Source of the DNA: Bacteroidota bacterium
GTDB lineage: Bacteria > Bacteroidota > Bacteroidia > Bacteroidales > F082
DNA: 64,000 nucleotides
Assembly: GCA_016715945.1 (NCBI GenBank)
Contig: JADJXJ010000003.1
Coordinates: 186,001-250,000, forward strand
Direction: 5' to 3'
Position numbers and translations under genes: made by a program. Position 1 is the first letter of the stretch; every line of letters starts with the position of its first letter. The notes under the pieces were generated by a model. It had not been told where the DNA came from. It searched no databases and worked only from the letters and a program-made list of their open reading frames with translations. This document shows, one piece after another, positions 48,094 to 58,653 of this stretch.

Positions 48094-51000
48094 ATGCAGA
48101 AACAAGCCGCAACCAGGGCCATAACCGGCCTTCCCACTGATATTTACAGGCCGCAGCATCACGTGCGCATCGTCACCGCTGCCTCGCTGTTCGACGGGCA
48201 CGATGCAGCCATCAACATCATGAGACGCATATTGCAGGCCAGCGGGGCCGAGGTGATACACCTCGGACACAACCGCTCAGTGCACGAGATCGTGCAGGCT
48301 GCCATTCAGGAAGATGCACAGGCCATTGCCATCACCTCCTATCAGGGAGGGCATATGGAATTTTTCAAATACATGTACGACCTGCTGCACGAAGCCGGAT
48401 GCGGGCACATTCGCATTTTTGGCGGAGGCGGCGGGGTGATTTTACCCAACGAAATCGAAGAGCTGCATGCCTATGGAATTACCCGAATTTATTCGCCCGA
48501 CGATGGCCGGGCCATGGGCCTGCAAGGCATGATCAATGATCTGCTCAGCCATTGCGATTTCCCAACGGGCAAACTCACCGACTTTAAGCCCGAAGAGCTG
48601 AACCCTGGCAACCATCGCCTTATCGGTCAGCTGATATCGGCAGCAGAAAACAATCCTGACCAGGCAGCCGCCACCATCGAACGCCTCAGGGCCGGAACAA
48701 TAAAACGCGCCCCCGTGCTGGGCATTACCGGAACCGGAGGTGCAGGCAAATCAAGTCTGGTGGATGAACTGGTGAGGCGCTTTCTGCATGATCAGCCTGG
48801 CAAAACACTGGGAATCATATCGGTAGATCCTTCCAAACGCAAAAGCGGAGGCGCTTTGCTGGGCGACCGCATCCGGATGAATGCCATAGACCATCCAAAT
48901 GTGTACATGCGCTCGCTGGCCACACGGCAATCCAACCTGGCCATGTCGAAATATGTGCGCGATGCGGAAGTAATTTTGCAGGCGGCAGGTTTCGATTTTA
49001 TCATCCTCGAAACCAGTGGGATAGGTCAGAGCGATACCGAGATTGTCGATCACAGCGATGTTTCGCTTTATGTGATGACTCCGGAATATGGTGCAGCCAG
49101 CCAGCTCGAGAAGATCGACATGCTCGACTTTGCCGATGTGGTGGCCATCAACAAGTTCGACAAGCGGGGGGCACTCGATGCGCTGCGCGACGTAAAAAAA
49201 CAATACCAGCGCAACCACCGTCTTTTCGATCGTCCTGCCGACGAGATGCCCGTGTACGGCACCATCGCATCGCAGTTCAACGATCCGGGGGTGAATGCCC
49301 TTTATCTGGCCCTGCTGCATGCCATCAACCAGAAGACGGGTGCAAGGTTCGACACTGTCATGACACCTCCGGAGGAGATGTCGGAAAAGCTGTTCATCAT
49401 CCCGCCCGGCAGGGTGCGTTACCTGAGCGAGATAGCCGAAACCGTGCGGCAGTACAACCGTTGGGTTGAGGCGCAGAGCGAGGCTGCAGCCCGTTTGCAG
49501 TCGCTTGTGCAAACCGCCGAATTGCTTCGCAGCCAGGGCAGGGATACCACTGAAATTGATGCCCTGATCCGGGAAACGGAAGCCCGAATGGATGCCAATA
49601 CGCACGAAATCATCCAGGGCTGGAGCGCCAGAAAAGCGCTGTATGCCGGTCCGGAATACGTGTACAAGGTACGTGGACGCGAAATTCGTGTGGCAACACA
49701 TACCGAAAGTTTGTCGCATCTGCGTATCCCCAAGGTGGCCTTGCCCCCCTTCAGGGCCTGGGGCGAGATTGTGCGCTGGAGCCTGAGCGAAAATGTGCCG
49801 GGAGAATTTCCGTATGCTGCCGGGGTTTTTCCGTTCAAGCGTGAGGAGGAAGATCCTACAAGGATGTTTGCAGGCGAAGGCGGACCGGAGCGCACCAACA
49901 AACGCTTTCATTATCTGAGCTACGGCCAACCGGCCAGAAGGTTGTCCACGGCTTTCGATTCGGTTACCCTCTACGGCGAAGACCCCGGACGGCGGCCCGA
50001 TATTTATGGAAAAATCGGCAATGCCGGGGTGTCGGTTGCCTGCCTCGACGATGCCAAAAAACTCTATTCCGGATTCAACCTGGCCGACCCCAAGACCAGT
50101 GTCAGCATGACCATCAACGGGCCGGCACCTACCCTGGTCGGGTTTTTCATGAATGCCGCCATCGACCAGCAGTGTGAGCTCTATATCCGTCAAAATGGCC
50201 TGGAAGAAGAAGTGAATGCCACCATCGAACGCATTTACCGGCAAAAAGGCCTGCCGCGTCCGGCCTATCAGGGTCAGCTGCCAAAGGGCAACGACGGGCT
50301 TGGGCTGCTATTGCTGGGCATCACGGGCGACCAGGTGCTGCCGCGCGAAGTGTACGAGCGCATCAAAGCCGATACCCTTTGCAGGGTAAGAGGCACTGTG
50401 CAGGCAGATATCCTGAAGGAAGACCAGGCTCAGAATACCTGCATCTTTTCGACCGACTTCTCCCTCAAACTGATGGGCGATGTGCAGGAATATTTCATCC
50501 GTCACAATGTGCAGAATTTCTACTCGGTTTCCATCTCAGGTTACCACATCGCCGAGGCGGGCGCCAATCCGATTACCCAGCTGGCATTCACCCTGGCCAA
50601 CGGGTTTACCTATGTGGAATATTACCTTTCGCGGGGCATGCACATTGATGACTTTGCGCCCAACCTGAGCTTCTTCTTTTCCAATGGGGTCGATCCGGAG
50701 TTTTCGGTCATCGGTCGCGTGGCCAGGCTCATCTGGGCCAAGGCCATGAAAAACCGCTACGGAGCCAACGAGCGCTCGCAAAAACTCAAATACCACATCC
50801 AGACATCAGGCCGTTCGCTGCATGCCCAGGAGATTGATTTCAACGATATCCGCACCACACTGCAGGCGCTTTATGCCATCTACGACAACTGCAACTCACT
50901 GCATACCAATGCCTACGACGAAGCCATCACCACACCAACCGAGGAAAGCGTGCGCCGTGCCATGGCCATTCAGATGATTATCAACCACGAACTCGGGCTG

Positions 51001-51489
51001 GCAAAAAACCAAAACCCCCTGCAGGGTTCGTTCATCATCGAGGAGCTTACCCGGCTGGTGGAAGAGGCGGTGATGGCCGAATTCGACCGCCTTACAGAAC
51101 GCGGAGGGGTGCTCGGCGCCATGGAAACCATGTATCAGCGAAGCAAAATACAGGAAGAATCGCTCTACTACGAAACCCTCAAGCACACCGGCAAACTGCC
51201 CATCATCGGGGTGAATACCTTTCTGTCGTCCAAAGGCTCTCCGACCATTATACCCGACGAAGTCATCCGGGCCACCGAAGCCGAAAAGGAATATCAGATT
51301 GCGATGCTCGAAGCCCTGCATAAAACCTGGGCCGACGAAACGGCGCGTTCACTGGCCGGGTTGCGCAAGGCCGCACTCAACAACCAGAATGTGTTCGAAG
51401 CCCTGATGGAAGCCACCAAATATGCTTCCCTCGGCCAGATCACACACACTTTGTTTGAGGTGGGCGGCCAATACCGTCGAAATATGTGA
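48094..51489 (+). CDS. icmF: Fused isobutyryl-CoA mutase (IcmF)
   Basis: The 1131-residue protein fuses three parts: an N-terminal B12-binding domain (about 20-155, with [10 protein letters not shown] for the cobalt-ligand histidine), a MeaB-like GTPase chaperone (about 200-450, Walker [31 protein letters not shown]), and a mutase TIM barrel (about 540-1131). It isomerises isobutyryl-CoA and n-butyryl-CoA with adenosylcobalamin, GTP powering cofactor exchange. Two residues separate it from methylmalonyl-CoA mutase: F592 in RMFAGEG, where that enzyme has tyrosine 89 (P. shermanii numbering), and Q780 ten residues after the GTVQ glutamine, where it has arginine 207. A TetR-like gene precedes it and butyrate kinase follows 100 bp later. 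Confidence 0.95.
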   Translation: MQKQAATRAITGLPTDIYRPQHHVRIVTAASLFDGHDAAINIMRRILQASGAEVIHLGHNRSVHEIVQAAIQEDAQAIAITSYQGGHMEFFKYMYDLLHEAGCGHIRIFGGGGGVILPNEIEELHAYGITRIYSPDDGRAMGLQGMINDLLSHCDFPTGKLTDFKPEELNPGNHRLIGQLISAAENNPDQAAATIERLRAGTIKRAPVLGITGTGGAGKSSLVDELVRRFLHDQPGKTLGIISVDPSKRKSGGALLGDRIRMNAIDHPNVYMRSLATRQSNLAMSKYVRDAEVILQAAGFDFIILETSGIGQSDTEIVDHSDVSLYVMTPEYGAASQLEKIDMLDFADVVAINKFDKRGALDALRDVKKQYQRNHRLFDRPADEMPVYGTIASQFNDPGVNALYLALLHAINQKTGARFDTVMTPPEEMSEKLFIIPPGRVRYLSEIAETVRQYNRWVEAQSEAAARLQSLVQTAELLRSQGRDTTEIDALIRETEARMDANTHEIIQGWSARKALYAGPEYVYKVRGREIRVATHTESLSHLRIPKVALPPFRAWGEIVRWSLSENVPGEFPYAAGVFPFKREEEDPTRMFAGEGGPERTNKRFHYLSYGQPARRLSTAFDSVTLYGEDPGRRPDIYGKIGNAGVSVACLDDAKKLYSGFNLADPKTSVSMTINGPAPTLVGFFMNAAIDQQCELYIRQNGLEEEVNATIERIYRQKGLPRPAYQGQLPKGNDGLGLLLLGITGDQVLPREVYERIKADTLCRVRGTVQADILKEDQAQNTCIFSTDFSLKLMGDVQEYFIRHNVQNFYSVSISGYHIAEAGANPITQLAFTLANGFTYVEYYLSRGMHIDDFAPNLSFFFSNGVDPEFSVIGRVARLIWAKAMKNRYGANERSQKLKYHIQTSGRSLHAQEIDFNDIRTTLQALYAIYDNCNSLHTNAYDEAITTPTEESVRRAMAIQMIINHELGLAKNQNPLQGSFIIEELTRLVEEAVMAEFDRLTERGGVLGAMETMYQRSKIQEESLYYETLKHTGKLPIIGVNTFLSSKGSPTIIPDEVIRATEAEKEYQIAMLEALHKTWADETARSLAGLRKAALNNQNVFEALMEATKYASLGQITHTLFEVGGQYRRNM

Positions 51490-51557
51490 TTGCGCTGCCA
51501 GGGCCAGGAAACGACAGGTGTGCCGCTCATCTGTAACCGCTTTTGAGAAAGCTTTTT

Positions 51558-51565
51558 TACCTTTG
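51558..51565 (+). promoter_or_regulatory. -7 element TAccTTTG of the butyrate kinase gene
   Basis: TACCTTTG ends 24 nt before the ATG at 51590. A TTTG at 51542 is only 12 bp upstream, too close for a normal -33 spacing. Confidence 0.5.
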
Positions 51566-51589
51566 CCCGATACCTCAACGCCTGCCATT

Positions 51590-52666
51590 ATGCTGCAAAA
51601 AAAGATTCTGGTCATCTATCCCGAGAAATGGGCCACACGCATAGCCGTGTACTACAACAACGAGCCCATGTTTCTGAAAAGCATCAAACACCCGGCCGAC
51701 GACCTGGCACGCTTTGATTTCATTCCGGATCAAACTGCTTACCGCCGCGATGCCATCATAGCCGAGCTCAGGCGCAACGACTACGATGTGCACAAAGTGG
51801 ACATCATCATGGCGCGCAGTGGCCTGATCAAACCCCTGAAATCAGGCATCTACAGGGTCAATGCACGTATGGTCGAAGATCTGCGTAAAGGTGTTTCGGG
51901 CATGCACGAAACCAATCTTGGCGGGCTCATTGCCTTCGATCTGGCTGCGATGACGGGCAAGCAGGCCTATATGGCTGATCCTGTGGTGGTTGATGAGCTA
52001 TCGGACCTAGCCCGTATGACAGGCCATCCCATGTTTGAACATAAGTCGATCTTCCACGCCCTGAGCCATAAGTTTTTTGCCCGCAAATATGCCAAGAGCA
52101 TCAACAGGCAGTACGAAGACCTCAACCTGATTGTCTGCCACATCGGTTTGGGTGGCATCTCGGTGGGTGCCCACCAGAAAGGCCGCGTGGTGGATGTAAA
52201 TCAGGCGTTCGACGGCAGCGGACCTTTCAGCATCACACGCGCCGGAACTTTGCCGGTTGGTCAGCTCATCAGCCTGTGCTTCAGCGGGAAATATTCCGAA
52301 AAAGAAGTGCGCGAAATGGTCAATGTCAAAGGCGGTTATGCGGCTTACCTTGGCACCGACAACATCCAGCAGATCAATGCAATGATTGCTGCCAAAGATC
52401 CAAAAGCACTTTTTGTTTCGGAAGCCTGCGCCTACCAGGTGAGCAAAGAAATCGCCTCCCATTATGCCACCCTTGAAGGCGAGGTGGATGCCATCATCCT
52501 GTCGGGACAGATTTTCAACAGCGAACTGTTTCTCGACAATGTGAAGAGGCGGGTTGGCAAACTGGCCCCACTTGCGCTTTATCCCACTGTGAACGACCTC
52601 GAAGCCCATGCCTACAACGCCATGCGCATTGTGAAAGGCGAGGTGGAAGTGCTTGAATATGAATGA
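51590..52666 (+). CDS. buk: Butyrate kinase (branched-chain fatty-acid kinase family)
   Basis: The 358-residue protein belongs to the acetokinase/butyrate kinase family, converting butyryl (or isobutyryl) phosphate and ADP to the acid and ATP. It has the acetate-kinase fold elements MARSGLIKPLKSGIYRVN, the nucleotide loop LIVCHIGLGGISVGAHQKGRVVDVN, and the terminal VYNALRIV-like segment (AYNAMRIVKGE). A phosphotransbutyrylase gene is not in the window. The start at 51590 follows a promoter element. Its end overlaps the next gene by 8 bp. Next to IcmF, a role in butyrate/isobutyrate metabolism is likely. Confidence 0.93.
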   Translation: MLQKKILVIYPEKWATRIAVYYNNEPMFLKSIKHPADDLARFDFIPDQTAYRRDAIIAELRRNDYDVHKVDIIMARSGLIKPLKSGIYRVNARMVEDLRKGVSGMHETNLGGLIAFDLAAMTGKQAYMADPVVVDELSDLARMTGHPMFEHKSIFHALSHKFFARKYAKSINRQYEDLNLIVCHIGLGGISVGAHQKGRVVDVNQAFDGSGPFSITRAGTLPVGQLISLCFSGKYSEKEVREMVNVKGGYAAYLGTDNIQQINAMIAAKDPKALFVSEACAYQVSKEIASHYATLEGEVDAIILSGQIFNSELFLDNVKRRVGKLAPLALYPTVNDLEAHAYNAMRIVKGEVEVLEYE

Positions 52667-55034
52667 TGGTGCAAGCCGCATCTTACTACTTTTTGCCATA
52701 GTCCTCAGCGGCTTTACGCTGCGCGCGCAGCAATTGTTGCCCAACTCAGAGGGCAGCCAAGCCGATACCCTTACCCTCTGGCATTCCGGCCATTCAGACA
52801 ATAAGTTTCAAATCGGCCCGGCCGATACCTACTCGCTTGCCCGGGATTTTTTTCTGCCTGAAAGTCTGGCAGGTAAAAATGCCGAGGCTGAACTTTTTGT
52901 GCGAGCGCAGCTGGCATCGGATGGCACAGCCTGGATGGTGCTCACAGTCATGGCGGCCGACAGCCTGAGATACTGGCACGCATTGCCCATAAATGCTGAA
53001 CCCGCAGGGGTCGAAACGATTGTATCCGGCAAAGTTTTGTTACCGCGCGATTACCTCGATCAGGCTTTTCTGCGCGTTTATCTTTGGAATCCCGATTCGG
53101 TTGATATATTGGTCGGCCAGGCGTTTGCGCTGTTCAGGCCGCACGAGGCGCCACACTTTCTCCCTCCTGCTTACGAGAGCGAACCTGGCCCTGACTTCAG
53201 GTTGTTGTTTCAGACGCCCGATTATGCCCTTTTATACAGCAGGCTTACCGGGCAGATAGTGCTGGCCGATCCCCGGGGCCACATGCTTGCCGGCCCTTTT
53301 CAGTGGATCGTTGAAATAACAAACAATGGACATGCAATCAGTTCTTTTTCAGATAGATTTGTTTTTCAGGGATTTAGAAGTCGGGAGGGGGAGTGGTACG
53401 CAGCCTTCAGAACGGCTGACCGGTTTACTTCTGCCAGATTGCATGTTCGTCCGCTGAGCTCGGGCGCCATTGAGTTTCGGATGGCCGGCCGCATGCGCAA
53501 AACAGCTCCTTTGTCGCGCATGGCATTGGTGGTGCCGGTTCACGACGATATTGTGATGGCTTTCGACGGTCAGGGCAGGCAGTATGCTCCGATGCATGAA
53601 ACCTCGGTATTCATTGGTCATGGCGGCATGCTGAGTGGGGCCGGGCAGCGCAGGCTGGCTTTGATGCAGGCCCGCCATGTGGCTTCGGCACAGGTGGATA
53701 TGGCAAACAGGCGCCTGATTGCAAACCTTCACTATGCTGATGCACAGCCGTTTATCCGGTATCCGCGCTCCGAGACGTTGCGCGATTCATTTAGCGACCT
53801 GAGCCATGTCGCACTCAGGCATCACCGGCAACTGCGAGGAAAGGTAGATTTGTTTGTGGGCAGGGGCTCACCGGCGATGCCCTTGCTCATGGCCGTGCCT
53901 GGCGGAGCCGAAGCAGCGGTGGTTTTTACCGAGCATGCCGATTGGACGGATGTGCGCACCCAACGGGCAGTACATTTTGGCAGCGATACCATCGCCCATC
54001 CCTCGCGGGCTCAGGGTGGTTTCGACAAATACGGGATACCTGTCACGAAAAGTGTGTTTTATCACAATCCGGAGCAGATCACAAACATGGAGGCCAGCCG
54101 CGGCATGTTTCCCGGCCGACAGGCCAGCCTGCAGGAGGATGATTTCCGCAGCCTGATGGATACTTTGCACTATCAAGGTCACGAAATATGCCTGCACACA
54201 CCTGAGCAACATAGCAGCAAACGGAGCTGGATGCGGAAATCGCTGAAGCACATGCAATTAAACTATGGTTCAGCCACATGGATTGATCATGGTTACAACA
54301 ACCATCCCGATGCCAACCGCGAAAACCTTGTCGGCGACGGACTCATCCGCCACCGCCGGCACTATTCAGCCGACTTGTGGCGCAAATACGGCATCAGATA
54401 CCTTTGGAACCCTGCCCCGGAGGAGCTTCAGCGTTTTGCTGCATACGGTTTCGACGGCAATTATATGATTCCATACCCGGGCTTTTCGGCGGCCTTTCCG
54501 TCAGCGGTTTTTACTACACATCCCCTGGCTGAGGGTTTTCTGTTGTGGAACACCACTGGCACACTCGAAATGCCCGACGACGGGATGTGGGATTACGCCT
54601 TCTCGCCTGCCCGCCTCGAAAGGCTTTTGCGGTATCACAGCATTTGGATCAACCATATCTATCCGGCATGGGCCTTGTCCGGAAAGGGATTCTGGACATG
54701 GCGTGCCGACAGCAGCCTCGTTGCTATGCCGGGTTTCGACCGCGCCCTGGCCCGACTCGATGCCTTGCGCAAATCTGGCAGACTGCACCTTGCTACGCTT
54801 GGTCAGCTTGCAAAATATCATGAGGCCCTCCGTCATGTGGAGGTCATTCCAATCAGCGACAATCAGATCAGGGTAATTAACCACAACCCGTTTGCAATCA
54901 AAGGACTGAGTTTTGTTGTACCATCAGAGAAAATAGTTGTCCAGGGCGCAGGTTTTCAGATGCGCCGGCACAACGACAAGACCTATTTCTGGTTGGATCT
55001 TCAGGGCCACCAGAAGATTGAAATTTCTTACTGA
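52659..55034 (+). CDS. Exported polysaccharide-deacetylase-like protein
   Basis: The 791-residue protein has a signal peptide (residues 10-25, LLLFAIVLSGFTLRAQ), a long N-terminal beta-rich region of unknown type (about 30-400), and a C-terminal domain resembling the NodB/polysaccharide-deacetylase fold: AAVVFTEHADWT with a metal-type aspartate, GHEICLHTPEQHSS, and WIDHGYNNH. The usual T-F-D-D-G and H-S-x-x-H are not exact, so activity on sugars is only a guess. It starts at ATG 52659, overlapping butyrate kinase by 8 bp, and should be translated with it, although no functional link is visible. Its stop lies 138 bp from the convergent Mrp operon. Confidence 0.6.
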   Translation: MNDGASRILLLFAIVLSGFTLRAQQLLPNSEGSQADTLTLWHSGHSDNKFQIGPADTYSLARDFFLPESLAGKNAEAELFVRAQLASDGTAWMVLTVMAADSLRYWHALPINAEPAGVETIVSGKVLLPRDYLDQAFLRVYLWNPDSVDILVGQAFALFRPHEAPHFLPPAYESEPGPDFRLLFQTPDYALLYSRLTGQIVLADPRGHMLAGPFQWIVEITNNGHAISSFSDRFVFQGFRSREGEWYAAFRTADRFTSARLHVRPLSSGAIEFRMAGRMRKTAPLSRMALVVPVHDDIVMAFDGQGRQYAPMHETSVFIGHGGMLSGAGQRRLALMQARHVASAQVDMANRRLIANLHYADAQPFIRYPRSETLRDSFSDLSHVALRHHRQLRGKVDLFVGRGSPAMPLLMAVPGGAEAAVVFTEHADWTDVRTQRAVHFGSDTIAHPSRAQGGFDKYGIPVTKSVFYHNPEQITNMEASRGMFPGRQASLQEDDFRSLMDTLHYQGHEICLHTPEQHSSKRSWMRKSLKHMQLNYGSATWIDHGYNNHPDANRENLVGDGLIRHRRHYSADLWRKYGIRYLWNPAPEELQRFAAYGFDGNYMIPYPGFSAAFPSAVFTTHPLAEGFLLWNTTGTLEMPDDGMWDYAFSPARLERLLRYHSIWINHIYPAWALSGKGFWTWRADSSLVAMPGFDRALARLDALRKSGRLHLATLGQLAKYHEALRHVEVIPISDNQIRVINHNPFAIKGLSFVVPSEKIVVQGAGFQMRRHNDKTYFWLDLQGHQKIEISY

Positions 55035-55172
55035 GCGAAAGGCTCCTGGTAGAAAGCCGATTTGAGTTGAATCCAGAAACTGAGCATACATTTTCGAACC
55101 CCGTCGTGAGCCACAAAACCTGGTGCCATCGGGCCTGAAAGAATTGATATAAAGCTTTTTAAGTCTTAATAA

Positions 55173-57476
55173 TCAGTCCTTTTCCGCTTTTTCGGCCCGA
55201 GTGCGAAACCTGAGCAGGGTGAAAACGCCTATGGCAGCCAGCGCAAGAACCACAATTTCTCCCATTGTATCCAACGCCCTGAAATCGACCAGTATCACGT
55301 TGACAATGTTGCGCCCGTGGGCCAGCTCGTAGCTGTTTTCGACAAAATACCTGCTGATACGTTCTCCTTCGGGGAGTTGCAATGCGATAAGCACCAGCAG
55401 GCTCATCGAAATACCGGCAAGGGACGAGATGATGGCATCGCGCCTGCGGATTGTCGCAGTGCTATGTTGTCCGAACCTGGGAACCTTATAAATGATGAAC
55501 ACCAGCAACAGCACGGTAAGCGTTTCGATTGAGAATTGTGTAAGCGCCAGGTCGGGAGCGCTGAACAAGGCAAACAGCAGTGCCATGCCAAAACCGGTGA
55601 TGCCAAGGGCTGCCACCGCACTGAGGACGGTTTCGGATGTGATGGCCTTGTATGTGGAAATAAGCATGACCAGCACAATCATCAATTCATGAAAAAGTAC
55701 GCCGTTGGGTTCGATGTTCAGCTTGCCCAGCGAACCGAATCGCATGGCGGTGTAAAATATTAAAAAGGTGAATGTGGATAAAATCCAGTAAAAATAGTGT
55801 CGAAGCTTACCATCCTGAAAGAAATTGGTTTGGATATCAGCCCATTTCAGAAGGCCGTTCAGGCCTTTTTCGTATGCGTTTTCAGGGCCGATGATGGAAA
55901 GCCGGTCAAAAAGGGTAATCTTATGCAAGCGGGGAGTGAGAGCAAACCAGCCCAGACCACCGGCAAGTGTGACTATGCTGAGCAGTAAGGGAATATTCCA
56001 CCCATGCCAGAGCACGAGCTTTGCCCCCTGCAAACCAGAAATATTTTGGATCGCTGAATGTATGACCGGCGAAATCATCTTAGGGAAGATACCGGTGGCA
56101 AGGCCAATCAGGCCCAGCAGCAAAGGACCGATCCACATGGCCACAGGAGCCTCGTGGGCAGTTTTTGGGGTGCTTGTCATCTGGCCGGTAAAGGGTTTCC
56201 AGACCACCAATGCGGCAGTGGCCACAAGGAAGATGTTGGTAATCAGGGCGGCAGCTGTCCAGGGCAGGTGAAACGCTGCTAAACCGAGCGAGGATTCGTA
56301 GATCAGCTCTTTGGCGATGAAACCGAGAAATGGCGGAATCCCGGCATAAGAAAGACCTGCCAGCAGGGCAGCCGCAAAGGTGATCGGCATTTTTGTGCGC
56401 AAACCGCCCAACTGACGGATGTCGCGCGTGCCAGTTTCGTGGTCAACAGCTCCGGCAACCAGGAACAGGGCTCCTTTGTAGAGCGAATGAACGAGGAGAA
56501 AACTCACGGCCGCCGTAATGGCATACTTTCCTCCCGATCCAATCAGAAATACCATGATACCGAGTGCGCTCACAGTGGTATAGGCCAGGATGCGTTTCAG
56601 GTCGGTCTGGCCGGTGGCCATGGCAGCGCCGCTGATCATGGTGATACCTCCGAATATCATCAGGCTTTCGTGCCAGAGGGGATTACCCGAAAGCATGGGA
56701 TTCAGCCGTGCTAGCAAAAACACTCCGGCCTTGACCATGGTGGCCGAATGCAGGTATGCGCTCACCGGGGTTGGCGCTTCCATGGCATTGGGGAGCCAGA
56801 AATGGAAAGGAAACTGCGCCGACTTGGTGAAGGCGCCCAACAAAATCAATATCAGCGCGGGGATGTATAAGGGCTGTGTGCCGAAATTGGTACCGCTGTG
56901 CAGCAAGGCAGCCAGGCTGTAAGTGCCGGCCATATTGCCCATCATGATCAAACCTGCCAGCAGGGCAAGTCCGCCACCTCCCGTTACCAGCAACGCCTGC
57001 AGGGCAGCCTTGCGCGATTTGAGGCTCTCGTGCTTAAATCCGATGAGCAAAAATGAGCTGATGCTGGTGAGTTCCCAGAAAACGAAAAGCGAAAAGATGT
57101 TGTCCGACAATACCACCCCGATCATCGAGGTCATAAAGAAGAGGATGTATGCATAAAAACGGCCCTCTTTCGGGTGGCCCTGAAGATAAGACGAAGCATA
57201 CAAAACTACGAGTGTGCCAATACCGGTGATGATCAGACCAAAGAGCAGGCCGAAGCTGTCGATCAGAAAGTCCAGGCCGATTCCTGCCGAACTGAACCAG
57301 GTGTATTTGAAAAGTTGTTGTGGTTCGAGCTGCAACTGCGGAAAAAAGGAAGCCAACCACACCAGCATTGCCAAAGGGATCAGGCTGAGTATTTTGCCTG
57401 CATAACGGGGAAGGGTGTGATACAAAGCCGGAGCCAGAATGGCTGCCATAAATCCGGAAACGATCAGCACAATCAT
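55173..57476 (-). CDS. mrpA: Mrp-type Na+/H+ antiporter subunit A
   Basis: The 767-residue membrane protein is the NuoL/MrpA-like subunit of the multi-subunit Mrp cation/proton antiporter. The proton-pumping antiporter module (about 1-480) contains FVFWELTSISSFLLIGF, the lysine-containing GAFTKSAQFPFHFWLP and the H-x-A-T-M-V-K-A-G motif. The C-terminal part from about 560 includes the DUF4040 and MbhE-like region seen in MrpA. It is the last gene of the operon, overlapping mrpG by 4 bp, unlike the usual first position. The large size without the fused MrpB domain fits a separate mrpB at the operon head. Confidence 0.92.
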   Translation of the reverse strand: MIVLIVSGFMAAILAPALYHTLPRYAGKILSLIPLAMLVWLASFFPQLQLEPQQLFKYTWFSSAGIGLDFLIDSFGLLFGLIITGIGTLVVLYASSYLQGHPKEGRFYAYILFFMTSMIGVVLSDNIFSLFVFWELTSISSFLLIGFKHESLKSRKAALQALLVTGGGGLALLAGLIMMGNMAGTYSLAALLHSGTNFGTQPLYIPALILILLGAFTKSAQFPFHFWLPNAMEAPTPVSAYLHSATMVKAGVFLLARLNPMLSGNPLWHESLMIFGGITMISGAAMATGQTDLKRILAYTTVSALGIMVFLIGSGGKYAITAAVSFLLVHSLYKGALFLVAGAVDHETGTRDIRQLGGLRTKMPITFAAALLAGLSYAGIPPFLGFIAKELIYESSLGLAAFHLPWTAAALITNIFLVATAALVVWKPFTGQMTSTPKTAHEAPVAMWIGPLLLGLIGLATGIFPKMISPVIHSAIQNISGLQGAKLVLWHGWNIPLLLSIVTLAGGLGWFALTPRLHKITLFDRLSIIGPENAYEKGLNGLLKWADIQTNFFQDGKLRHYFYWILSTFTFLIFYTAMRFGSLGKLNIEPNGVLFHELMIVLVMLISTYKAITSETVLSAVAALGITGFGMALLFALFSAPDLALTQFSIETLTVLLLVFIIYKVPRFGQHSTATIRRRDAIISSLAGISMSLLVLIALQLPEGERISRYFVENSYELAHGRNIVNVILVDFRALDTMGEIVVLALAAIGVFTLLRFRTRAEKAEKD

Positions 57477-57880
57477 GGCAATTCCTCCTCCATTTCATCT
57501 GCTTCTTCCTCCGGCTCAATGTCCGGTCGCAAGGGTTTCACGCGGCCGTTTTCCAGGCTGATCTGATCTTTTAACCGGTCGCTTACGGTGCCTTTCCACA
57601 TGGGCAGGCCGGCCACATAGGCGGCAATGCCCAACATGTGCGAACCAACAGGCACGCTGAGAATGAGAAAAATGATCACCCCGAGCACATGAAGGGCATG
57701 GCCGGTTTCGCCAAAATGCAGGGCAACGGCCAGCAGCATGGAGGCCACCCCGAAGGTGGCAGCAATGGTGGCCGACGACATGCGCAGATATACATCGGGC
57801 ATACGGAGCAATCCCACAGCGGCCAGCAGAATCACCAGCGACCCGATCAGCAATAAGGCAACAACAACGATCTCATTCAT
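57473..57880 (-). CDS. mrpG: Mrp antiporter subunit G
   Basis: The 135-residue protein has three transmembrane helices and the MrpG/PhaG motif region GLLRMPDVYLRMSSATIAAT and VIIFLILSVPVGSHMLG. It is a small subunit of the antiporter complex, needed for activity but without a known catalytic residue. The acidic C-terminal tail (EPEEEADEMEEE) is longer than average. Gene order is F-G-A with 3-bp spacing to mrpF and a 4-bp overlap with mrpA. Confidence 0.92.
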   Translation of the reverse strand: MNEIVVVALLLIGSLVILLAAVGLLRMPDVYLRMSSATIAATFGVASMLLAVALHFGETGHALHVLGVIIFLILSVPVGSHMLGIAAYVAGLPMWKGTVSDRLKDQISLENGRVKPLRPDIEPEEEADEMEEELP

Positions 57881-57883
57881 AGT

Positions 57884-58177
57884 TTAGTGCAGGTCAAAAC
57901 GGTCTTTATCTTTTTTGCTTCGCATGTGGTAGGTGGCAAAGCCTACCGAACTCAGAAAGGCTATCAGGGCCAAAACCAGCGAGATATCGATCATCACCGG
58001 CTGATTGTGCAGCACCGCATAAGCCGATAAGCCCCCAATGCTGACAATCACAAGCAGGTCGAGTGCCACCACCCTGTCCATCAGGCTTGGGCCACGCAAT
58101 ACCCTGACAGTGATCAACACCATCGAAATGGCCATGATTGGCAGGATGACGTAAAGGATCCAGTTTTCTAGGCTCAT
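57884..58177 (-). CDS. mrpF: Mrp antiporter subunit F
   Basis: The 97-residue protein has three transmembrane helices with the MrpF motif RVLRGPSLMDRVVALDLL and ends in a charged tail. It overlaps mrpE by 4 bp and precedes mrpG by 3 bp. MrpF stabilises the assembled antiporter. Confidence 0.92.
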   Translation of the reverse strand: MSLENWILYVILPIMAISMVLITVRVLRGPSLMDRVVALDLLVIVSIGGLSAYAVLHNQPVMIDISLVLALIAFLSSVGFATYHMRSKKDKDRFDLH

Positions 58178-58653
58178 CGCAATACCTCCAGCAGTTTTTT
58201 CTCCAGACCTTTTTTTATTCCTTCGATGTTTTTTTGCTCATCTGCATCCAGATAGACGCTATACACATAGAGAAGTGATTTGTCGTCGGATACGGCCAGG
58301 CTGGTGGTGCCGGGCGTCAGGGTGATGATGCTGGCAAGGGTGGCTATTTCGAAATCCGTGCGCGCGTCGAGCGGAATGGCTATGATGCCCGGACGTATGC
58401 GGGGTGATGATCGCAAAATATCGGTTGCAATCCGCAAACTGCCTTTGACCACCTCGCATACAAACAGCCACGCAAATGAGGCAAACTTGGGCACAAATGT
58501 TACGTACCTGGGTTTGTTGCGCACTTTGTGATGCGTAAACCAGATGACCAGATATCCGGCAAGATATCCGAAAGCAAACTCATCCAGGCTGAACTTTTGG
58601 GTAAGCGTAAGCCAGATAAAGGCCAGAAAGATGTTAAGCAGCAGATATTTCAT
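58174..58653 (-). CDS. mrpE: Mrp antiporter subunit E
   Basis: The 159-residue protein has an N-terminal membrane part and a cytoplasmic domain with LASIITLTPGTTSLAVSDD, the typical MrpE motif, followed by LYVYSVYLDADEQ. It overlaps the genes on both sides by 4 bp. Translation is thus tightly coupled through D-E-F. Confidence 0.92.
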   Translation of the reverse strand: MKYLLLNIFLAFIWLTLTQKFSLDEFAFGYLAGYLVIWFTHHKVRNKPRYVTFVPKFASFAWLFVCEVVKGSLRIATDILRSSPRIRPGIIAIPLDARTDFEIATLASIITLTPGTTSLAVSDDKSLLYVYSVYLDADEQKNIEGIKKGLEKKLLEVLR

